Notes under the pieces: model-generated
What the model saw: only the letters and a program-made list of their open reading frames with translations
The model's database searches: none
What the model was told of the DNA's origin: nothing
Part shown: piece by piece, positions 1-4,502 of the stretch
How positions within the stretch are numbered: the first letter of the stretch is position 1
Layout: each line of letters opens with the position of its first letter
Translations under genes and position numbers: made by a program
Origin: Bifidobacterium breve
Lineage (GTDB): Bacteria > Actinomycetota > Actinomycetes > Mycobacteriales > Mycobacteriaceae
NCBI GenBank assembly: GCA_943331415.1
Contig: CALQLM010000049.1
Span: 1 to 7,330 of the forward strand
Length of the DNA: 7,330 bases
Direction: 5' to 3'

Positions 1-788
1 GGACGGACCCCAATGCCGATATCGGGATGGCGATGCACCATCTCGTCGCGCAACGGCCTGATCAGGTGAAGCTCACGGCGCGCGCCGACCCAGTCCTCGA
101 CGGCGGGGAGCATTGATCCGGCCGCGACGATAGCCATGGCAGCCGCCAACAGGGTGGCGGCGGCACCGACGCCGACAAGATGCGTGGTACCGACGGCACG
201 GATGAGGAAGAAGGCACTGGCCGCGACGATCAGCGCGATTCCGATGGTGAAGGTGAACAACGCACGTCCGCGCCGACTGGGATTAGCCAGGCGCATTCCT
301 ACCCAGGCCACCAGGGTCAAGGCCAGCACCACATACAGCAGGGGAACCAGCCAACTCAGCGCCAGGGTCCCCGATCCGAGATTGCGATCGAGGTACTCCC
401 GGGGGGCCATCTCCGGCTCGCGCCCCCGGGCGAAGAACAGCACCAGGGTGACCGTCGCGATGAGTGCGGCCACGCTGTACTGGGTCACCGCGAGACGACG
501 GGTGGTCGACGGATTCCGGGTGGAAGCGACGGAGGTGATCATCACGCAACTTCCGACGGCGGAGGCGATCAATGCGACCTGACTCAATCCGATCGCGATA
601 TTGGGCCAGTGCAGCGCCGTGTCGATCAGCAAGGTCAACGGCGGCCAATTCACGACCGCCACCACGGCAAGGCCTCCGAGGGCGACGATCATCGCGCTGC
701 TGACCACTGACTGCTGGTTGACCAACCCCCACCCGATCCGCAGCCCGGTCGCCATCCCCAACAGACCGGCGATGACCCAGATGATCAA
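1..788 (-). CDS. Seven-helix membrane protein, MAB_1171c/DUF6545-like, 3' end cut by window
   Basis: This frame is open from a TTG at 788-786 to the window edge, giving 262 residues without the C-terminus. Hydrophobic segments lie at about residues 2-20, 28-48, 64-87, 99-120, 140-165, 176-197 and 204-228, so seven helices are predicted. A hydrophilic tail follows, containing LIRPLRDEMVHRHPDIGIG. Seven helices followed by a soluble tail beginning with a leucine-rich 'L-x-PL...P-x-I' segment is the pattern of actinobacterial MAB_1171c/DUF6545 proteins, which usually run to 350-400 residues. Their biochemical role is unknown. The start is supported by a GGAGAGG ribosome site 7 bases upstream and by the TTGA overlap with the stop of the upstream peptidase gene, which implies translational coupling. 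The membrane topology is clear. The family call is from memory of the pattern and is less certain. Confidence 0.75.
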   Translation of the reverse strand, partial: MIIWVIAGLLGMATGLRIGWGLVNQQSVVSSAMIVALGGLAVVAVVNWPPLTLLIDTALHWPNIAIGLSQVALIASAVGSCVMITSVASTRNPSTTRRLAVTQYSVAALIATVTLVLFFARGREPEMAPREYLDRNLGSGTLALSWLVPLLYVVLALTLVAWVGMRLANPSRRGRALFTFTIGIALIVAASAFFLIRAVGTTHLVGVGAAATLLAAAMAIVAAGSMLPAVEDWVGARRELHLIRPLRDEMVHRHPDIGIGVR

Positions 789-1273
789 CCAAACGCCTCT
801 CCGAGGCGGACCTGGACGATGGAGGCACGATCGCTGGGCAGCCGACCGAGGCGGTAAAGCAGGAGGGCCGCGAAGTCCTCCGCCTCCTGTTCGACATCCT
901 CACCGCCGGGACCCATACAGCCGGTGCGCTGGTTGAGCATGTAACTGATCAGATCGTCGCCGGCGACTTCGGCCGCGCCCCGCGCAACCTCCGCAACCGG
1001 CATGCCATCGTGACCGAGGACCAGGTGGCCCAGTTCATGCGCCAGGGTGCGATCTGCGGTCGGCAGTCCGTCCTGAATCAGGAACTCGTCGTAATCGGCG
1101 TACTGACGCCATTGCCCTGACACCCCCATCGGCAGTTCCGCCGAACTCACCTCGATGCGTCGCGCCCGGTGCTCACCGACGGCAGCCACCAGTGCGGCCA
1201 GCGATACCTCGCCGTGGCGGGGTGCCAGGGCAAGAATGTCGTTCACCGCCTCAGTCACCCGGCGTTCGGTCAC
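785..1273 (-). CDS. ImmA/IrrE-like zinc metallopeptidase domain protein
   Basis: This encodes a 162-residue soluble protein with the gluzincin motif HELGH at residues 79-83 (H79 and H83 as zinc ligands, E80 as catalytic base). A downstream acidic helix, QEAEDFAALLL at about 129-139, supplies the likely third ligand (E130). HELGH plus 'EAxxFAxxLL' is characteristic of the ImmA/IrrE family, cytoplasmic peptidases that cleave or inactivate repressors in phage, mobile elements and Deinococcus stress control. No helix-turn-helix is present in this protein. The N-terminal 75 residues resemble the small helical/beta cap of the family. The start is GTG at 1273-1271, overlapping the upstream stop as GTGA. 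No Shine-Dalgarno sequence is visible, so translation is probably coupled to the upstream gene. The substrate is unknown; the usual XRE-type regulator partner is not in the window. Confidence 0.85.
   Translation of the reverse strand: MTERRVTEAVNDILALAPRHGEVSLAALVAAVGEHRARRIEVSSAELPMGVSGQWRQYADYDEFLIQDGLPTADRTLAHELGHLVLGHDGMPVAEVARGAAEVAGDDLISYMLNQRTGCMGPGGEDVEQEAEDFAALLLYRLGRLPSDRASIVQVRLGEAFG
796..802 (-). promoter_or_regulatory. Ribosome binding site fixing the TTG start at 788
   Basis: Read on the minus strand this is GGAGAGG, followed by a 7-base spacer and then TTG. It lies inside the end of the peptidase gene. It is the main reason for placing the membrane protein start at a TTG that overlaps the preceding TGA. 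Confidence 0.6.
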
Positions 1274-2166
1274 GGGAGGAACCGAGCGGTCCCGGCGGCC
1301 CGCAGCACGAAGCCCGCCTTGGCTTGGCGATAACCGAGGAACCCGCCGAGCGCGGTGACACCGAGAATGGCGGCCAATCCCGGCAGCGCTACCGCGGCGA
1401 CCTGAGCGAAGTCGGCATTGCGCAGGTATGCCGGGTACCCCACCCTGCCCTCAGGTGGCGGTGCATCGACTCCCGGGCGTTGCGGCACCGGTGCCGTCGG
1501 CGGGGTGCCGCCCCCGGCCAGCGGAACGGCCGGCACGGGTGCCTCCGGTGTCGCCGCCCGGTCGGGTTGCCCCTGGGGTGCCGGCGGAGCCTGATCGAGC
1601 CCTGCGCCCGATTCCGGAGGGCCGCCGAGCGACTCGACGGCGAACGCCGACAACGGGGGGGCGGCCAGGCCCGAGAACGATGTAAGAGCCGGAAGATATG
1701 TGGGCGGGAGATCAACATACGCGGTCACGCCATTGCTGAACTCCTCGGCGTCGGCCGGCACCGGCCCAGCCGTGGGCCAGACGATGTGGCACGGCCAATG
1801 CCAATGCCAATGCCATTCGTGCGTTTCGTCGGTCCCGGCCGGCCCAGCCGGCTCAGCCGGCTCAGCGGTTCCAGCCGCAACGGCTCCGGCCGACACCCGC
1901 CTTGCATGCCGTGCGGGGTAATCGCGCCCCGGTGACGGGTCAGCGGACGCGGCGCCCGACCCCCGTCGCCGGGCCTGAGGTGTTCCACTGACCGCGGTGC
2001 TGTCACGGTCCGAGCCCGACGTGCCGGCAGCGTTGCCAGGTGTGTCACCGGCTTCGGTCGGGCGGGCCATCGCGGGCGCCGCACCGATGATGCCCACCGC
2101 GCCGCACAGCACACCCGCAGCGATCGTCCAGCTGATCGCCGCGGTGCACCGTCGCAACCGGTTCAC
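1270..2166 (-). CDS. Exported Ala/Pro-rich protein with His-Trp repeat and C-terminal membrane anchor
   Basis: I do not recognise this 298-residue protein as a characterised family. Residues 1-35 form a signal peptide: Arg-rich start, hydrophobic core at about 12-30, and a likely cleavage at APAMA. Residues 36-115 are low-complexity, rich in Ala, Gly, Pro, Ser and Arg, ending in AEPAEPAGPAG. Residues 116-127 read HEWHWHWHWPCH, a regular His-Trp alternation followed by Cys and His. A central segment (about 128-190) is more ordinary in composition, and 190-240 is Pro-rich. A hydrophobic helix at about 256-279 is followed by a basic tail, as in a C-terminal anchor. The protein is probably exposed outside the cytoplasmic membrane; metal binding by the His/Trp/Cys patch is inferred. 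The GTG start at 2166 has AGGGGA (2177-2172) 5 bases upstream. The frame extends further upstream, but that part overlaps a divergent conserved gene. It is the first gene of the three-gene minus-strand operon. Confidence 0.75.
   Translation of the reverse strand: MNRLRRCTAAISWTIAAGVLCGAVGIIGAAPAMARPTEAGDTPGNAAGTSGSDRDSTAVSGTPQARRRGSGAASADPSPGRDYPARHARRVSAGAVAAGTAEPAEPAGPAGTDETHEWHWHWHWPCHIVWPTAGPVPADAEEFSNGVTAYVDLPPTYLPALTSFSGLAAPPLSAFAVESLGGPPESGAGLDQAPPAPQGQPDRAATPEAPVPAVPLAGGGTPPTAPVPQRPGVDAPPPEGRVGYPAYLRNADFAQVAAVALPGLAAILGVTALGGFLGYRQAKAGFVLRAAGTARFLP
1795..1818. repeat. CCAATG hexanucleotide tandem repeat coding His-Trp units
   Basis: Three perfect copies of CCAATG occupy 1795-1812, followed by a fourth that diverges after CCA. 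On the coding (minus) strand each unit encodes Trp-His. The unit is a multiple of three, so copy-number change would alter the number of His-Trp pairs without a frameshift. Confidence 0.9.
1845..1871. repeat. Nine-base tandem repeat coding Ala-Glu-Pro units
   Basis: CAGCCGGCT occurs twice in tandem (1845-1853 and 1854-1862), followed by a degenerate third copy. On the minus strand it encodes the AEPAEPAGP segment just before the His-Trp patch. It is in frame, so it marks a second short region able to expand or contract in the same protein. Confidence 0.75.
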
Positions 2167-2171
2167 GAATA

Positions 2172-2177
2172 TCCCCT
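2172..2177 (-). promoter_or_regulatory. Ribosome binding site fixing the GTG start at 2166
   Basis: On the minus strand this reads AGGGGA with a 5-base spacer to GTG. It supports the short form of the protein, whose signal peptide then begins directly at the initiator. Confidence 0.65.
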
Positions 2178-2185
2178 GACATGAG

Positions 2186-2204
2186 CGGGCACCAGCGGTG
2201 CCCG
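2186..2204. promoter_or_regulatory. Perfect 8-bp-arm inverted repeat in the divergent intergenic region
   Basis: CGGGCACC, a three-base AGC centre, and GGTGCCCG form a perfect palindrome. It ends 19 bases before the GTG start of the His-Trp protein and just upstream of its ribosome site. It could be a DNA operator, or, if transcribed, an mRNA hairpin in the 5' leader. No U-tract follows on either strand, so it is not a typical terminator. The structure is seen directly; the role is inferred. Confidence 0.55.
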
Positions 2205-2270
2205 GGTTTGCGGAGTTGAACCAATTGTGGCATACCCGCAGGTCGTGAGAGCGCGGCTCACCCCGGGCGA

Positions 2271-2276
2271 TAGTGT
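2271..2276 (+). promoter_or_regulatory. Possible -10 element for the 2341-4428 gene block
   Basis: TAGTGT fits the mycobacterial TANNNT -10 pattern and would give a leader of roughly 58 bases before the ATG at 2341. No good -35 hexamer is visible. A GACCG-CAC-CGGTC inverted repeat lies just downstream (2278-2290) and could be an operator overlapping the start of transcription. The match is short, so it may be chance. Confidence 0.3.
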
Positions 2277-2340
2277 TGACCGCACCGGTCGTCGAGCCCA
2301 TCTCGCCGATCGCCGACGATCTATTCGGGAGGCAGCGGCC

Positions 2341-2997
2341 ATGGGCCTGTTCACCAAGCGGAAGAGCCGGGCCACCAAGCGCGCCGAAGCCCGCGCGTTG
2401 AAGACCAAGGCCAAGTTGGAGGCCAAGCTCGCCGCGAAGAACGAGGCCAAGCGCATCAAGGCCACTGAGCGCTCCGAAACCAAGGCCATCAAGGCTCACG
2501 TGAAGGCGCAGCGAGACAGCGACCGCGCAGCGGTCAAAGTCGCAGAGACCCAACTGCGGACCAAGCGCGAGGGAAAGTTGCTATCGCCGGGAAGGGTCCG
2601 GCGAACTCTGACTGTGTCGCGGCTACTGGCTCCGGTCATTGTCCCGATCGCCTACCGGGCCGCGATGGCCGCTCGCGGTGCCATCGATGAGCGTCGCGCC
2701 GACCGCCTTGGCGTCCCGCTCACCGCTCTGGGTCAGTTCTCCGGGCAGGGCGGGCGGCTCTCGGCGCGGATTTCAGGAGCCGAGAAATCGCTGCGCCTGG
2801 TCGCCGAGAAGAAACCCAAAGATTCCGAAACAAAGCAATTCGTCACCGCAATGACGGACCGGTTGACCGCGTTGTCGGCGGCGGTCACAGCCGCAGAGAA
2901 CATGCCCGGCCCGCGCCGACGCGTTGCGCAAAGTTCGATCACCGAACAACTCGACGGTATCGACGCCGACCTGATGGCCCGCCTGGGAGTGTTGTAG
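2341..2997 (+). CDS. Lys/Ala-rich DUF6474-like conserved mycobacterial protein (Rv3850-type)
   Basis: This 218-residue protein has no assigned function that I know. Residues 1-80 are very rich in Lys, Ala, Arg and Glu with heptad-like spacing and no prolines, so a long basic helix or coiled coil is predicted. Residues 88-115 are mainly hydrophobic (LLAPVIVPIAYRAAMAARG), perhaps a membrane-associating hairpin or buried helix. The C-terminal half is helical and ends IDADLMARLGVL. Length and position before an Hns-like gene and rraA match Rv3850 of M. tuberculosis. The ATG at 2341 is chosen because GGGAGG (2327-2332) lies 8 bases upstream; longer forms starting near 2227 would run through the putative promoter. 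It lies 3 bases before the next gene, so they are probably cotranscribed. DNA or membrane association is inferred from charge only. Confidence 0.85.
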   Translation: MGLFTKRKSRATKRAEARALKTKAKLEAKLAAKNEAKRIKATERSETKAIKAHVKAQRDSDRAAVKVAETQLRTKREGKLLSPGRVRRTLTVSRLLAPVIVPIAYRAAMAARGAIDERRADRLGVPLTALGQFSGQGGRLSARISGAEKSLRLVAEKKPKDSETKQFVTAMTDRLTALSAAVTAAENMPGPRRRVAQSSITEQLDGIDADLMARLGVL

Positions 2998-3000
2998 GCC

Positions 3001-3504
3001 ATGACTGCACCGGTACGCATGCTGGCTGCCGCCCTACTGATGATCGGCCTCACCATCACCGGCGCCGGTACGGCCTCGGCACACACCGTGTTGACGGCAT
3101 CCGATCCGCCGGCCGGCGCCGTGCTGAGCGTCGGCCCCGACCGGGTGAGCGCGACGTTCAACGAGGAGTTGCAGACCGGATTCGCGGCGATGACCGTGGT
3201 GGGACCCGACGGCAACCTGTGGTCGGCGGGTGACCCGGAAGTGCGGGGCGCGATAGCAAGCGTTGCGGTACGCCCCCTGGGCCCATCAGGCAGCTACACG
3301 GTGAACTACCGGGTGACCTCAGCCGACGGCCACGTCGTCTCAGGTTCGTGGACGTTCACTGTCACGGTCCCCAGCACCGGATCACCCGGCCCTGCGGTGA
3401 CCGATGGCACCGAGTCCCATCGGATTGCTTTGTGGCCGTTTATGGTTGGTGCCGGACTTTTGATCGCCGGTGTGACGGCCTGGTGGGCGCGCCGCCGGTC
3501 ATAA
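3001..3504 (+). CDS. CopC-domain copper-binding protein, exported and membrane-anchored
   Basis: The 167-residue protein has a signal peptide (residues 1-27, ending TASA) that would leave His28 as the mature N-terminus, as in CopC/YcnJ-type proteins. The CopC fold signature follows: LTASDPPAGAVL, a 'V-x-x-x-F-x-E-x-L' strand at 49-57, and Y-x-V-x-Y-R-V-T-S-A-D-G-H-V-V-S-G at 99-115. H28, D109 and H111 match the known Cu(II) ligands of CopC. No Met-rich Cu(I) site is visible. A hydrophobic helix at about 142-163 followed by ARRRS anchors the protein with the copper domain outside. No CopD domain is fused or adjacent. It starts 3 bases after the DUF6474-like gene; the best ribosome site is a weak GGGAG inside that gene. 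A small membrane protein (Rv3851) occupies the same position in M. tuberculosis. Confidence 0.9.
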   Translation: MTAPVRMLAAALLMIGLTITGAGTASAHTVLTASDPPAGAVLSVGPDRVSATFNEELQTGFAAMTVVGPDGNLWSAGDPEVRGAIASVAVRPLGPSGSYTVNYRVTSADGHVVSGSWTFTVTVPSTGSPGPAVTDGTESHRIALWPFMVGAGLLIAGVTAWWARRRS

Positions 3505-3537
3505 CCGCGACCAAGTGCAACCCGTCGAGATAACAGC

Positions 3538-3544
3538 AGAGGAG
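3538..3544 (+). promoter_or_regulatory. Ribosome binding site choosing the ATG at 3551
   Basis: AGAGGAG lies 6 bases before ATG 3551. It favours this start over an in-frame GTG at 3515, which has no comparable site and would add 12 residues unlike the family N-terminus. Confidence 0.7.
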
Positions 3545-3550
3545 CATCCC

Positions 3551-3919
3551 ATGGCAGACCCCAAGGAACCGCCCGGCGAGGGTTCCGGCACGATTCCACC
3601 CCGGGTGCCGAAAAAGGCGTCCGAGAAACCGGCTAAAAAATCCCCGGCGCCAAAGCCGGCGGCGAAGAAAGCCCCCGCGAAAGCGGCCAAGAAAGCGCCC
3701 CGGAAGGCTGCGCCGGAACCGCCCGTCGAGACCGCACCCACCCCTCCGCCGATCGCAGCCGTTCCGTCCGCCCCGCCGGCACGCAACCCGGTCGTACGCG
3801 AAACCCCGCCGCCCGTGCCGGCCGATCCCAATTCCCGAGGTATCCAGATCCCGCTGGCGATCGGTCTGGGCGCTGTCGTCCTGGTCGTGATGCTCATCCG
3901 GCGTCGTCGGCGCGATTGA
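3551..3919 (+). CDS. hns: Hns-like Lys/Ala/Pro-rich membrane-anchored protein (Rv3852-type)
   Basis: This 122-residue protein starts [12 protein letters not shown] Lys/Ala/Pro repeat region at 21-53 has units such as [15 protein letters not shown], as in histone H1-like tails. A Pro-rich linker spans 55-92. One hydrophobic helix at about 97-116 is followed by a basic RRRRRD end. The layout matches M. tuberculosis Rv3852, called Hns (134 residues, PAKKA repeats, C-terminal helix and Arg-rich end). It is not related in fold to enterobacterial H-NS; the name is historical. The basic tail could bind DNA while the helix holds it at the membrane, as reported for the M. tuberculosis protein. It sits 46 bases after the CopC-domain gene and 14 bases before rraA, probably in one operon. 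Low complexity makes homology weaker evidence than the gene order. Confidence 0.8.
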   Translation: MADPKEPPGEGSGTIPPRVPKKASEKPAKKSPAPKPAAKKAPAKAAKKAPRKAAPEPPVETAPTPPPIAAVPSAPPARNPVVRETPPPVPADPNSRGIQIPLAIGLGAVVLVVMLIRRRRRD

Positions 3920-3924
3920 AGCGC

Positions 3925-3928
3925 AGGG
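3925..3928 (+). promoter_or_regulatory. Ribosome binding site choosing the rraA ATG at 3934
   Basis: AGGG lies 5 bases before ATG 3934. An alternative TTG at 3916 overlaps the preceding TGA but has no ribosome site and adds KRRA-like residues absent from the M. tuberculosis protein. Confidence 0.5.
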
Positions 3929-3933
3929 CCGCC

Positions 3934-4428
3934 ATGGATAGCGCCTTCCGGCCGACCGCCGATCTGGTCGACGATATCGGCGCCGATGTGCGCAGTTGTG
4001 ATACCCAATTTCGCCAGTTCGGTAAGCGGACTCAGTTCGCGGGACCGATCAGCACCGTGCGCTGTGTTGAAGACAACGCATTACTGAAATCGGTGTTGTC
4101 GGGACCGGGCGACGGACGAATCCTGGTGATCGACGGCGGTGCGTCTGTGCACGCCGCACTGGTCGGAGACGTGATCGCCGAGTTGGGCCGCTCCAACGGA
4201 TGGGCCGGAATCATCGTCAATGGTGCGGTGCGCGACGCCGCGACGCTGTCCACGCTCGACATCGGCATCAAGGCACTGGGCACCAACCCCCGTAAGAGTG
4301 CCAAAACAGGGTCGGGCGAACATGATGTCGTGGTGGCCATCGGCGGTGTCGACTTCGCGCCAGGCGATGTGGCCTTCAGTGATGATGACGGCATTGTCGT
4401 CGTGGAGGCCGTCGCCGACCATCGGTAG
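3934..4428 (+). CDS. rraA: RraA family protein (regulator of ribonuclease E activity / aldolase fold)
   Basis: The 164-residue protein starts [21 protein letters not shown], matching the M. tuberculosis RraA (Rv3853) N-terminus as I recall it, along with [33 protein letters not shown] and SDDDGIVVV. RraA proteins form trimeric rings and in E. coli bind and inhibit RNase E; in mycobacteria the gene was once labelled menG, a menaquinone methyltransferase, which its fold does not support. The fold is shared with HMG/CHA aldolases. Asp79, 20 residues, then Arg100-Asp101 is present, but the acidic residue expected two positions later is Thr104, so aldolase activity is unlikely. Length is near the usual 157-165. 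The last gene of the block, it ends 74 bases before the PBP start. Control of RNase E here is inferred from the family. Confidence 0.93.
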   Translation: MDSAFRPTADLVDDIGADVRSCDTQFRQFGKRTQFAGPISTVRCVEDNALLKSVLSGPGDGRILVIDGGASVHAALVGDVIAELGRSNGWAGIIVNGAVRDAATLSTLDIGIKALGTNPRKSAKTGSGEHDVVVAIGGVDFAPGDVAFSDDDGIVVVEAVADHR

Positions 4429-4489
4429 CGAACCGATTCCCATTAGCCATGGCGGAATGTCCGCACTAGCTCTGCCGGTTGTCAGCACC

Positions 4490-4495
4490 TAATGT
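4490..4495 (+). promoter_or_regulatory. Possible -10 element giving a leaderless PBP transcript
   Basis: TAATGT matches the mycobacterial TANNNT -10 consensus. Seven bases separate it from the ATG at 4503, so transcription would begin at or next to the A of the start codon. This fits the lack of a ribosome site before any candidate start. No -35 match is visible. Confidence 0.45.
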
Positions 4496-4502
4496 GTCGG
4501 GC

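Noticed and set aside
180..710. Long plus-strand open frame opposite the seven-helix gene
   Set aside because: Its product is rich in Gln, His, Gly and Arg with no domain pattern, as expected from the complement of a GC-rich hydrophobic gene. The minus-strand frame gives seven clean helices.
2167..2553. Upstream extension of the His-Trp protein frame to an earlier start
   Set aside because: It would overlap the conserved DUF6474-like gene by over 200 bases. The GTG at 2166 has a good ribosome site and leads straight into a signal peptide.
3916..3933. TTG at 3916 as the rraA start, overlapping the hns stop as TTGA
   Set aside because: The 4-base overlap is attractive, but there is no ribosome site. 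The ATG at 3934 has AGGG at proper spacing and matches the known N-terminus of the M. tuberculosis protein.
3499..4008. Minus-strand open frame opposite the Hns-like gene
   Set aside because: It is a Gly/Ala/Phe-rich mirror of the Lys/Ala/Pro codons. It also overlaps the start of rraA and has no ribosome site.
4452..4464. GCGGA-ATG-TCCGC hairpin after rraA as a terminator
   Set aside because: The stem is 5 bp with a 3-base loop and no U-tract, so it is too weak to call. It could still contribute to transcript ends.
4479..4502. TTG 4479 or GTG 4494 as the PBP start
   Set aside because: Neither has a ribosome site, and both overlap the likely -10 element. They add at most 8 residues of no family character.
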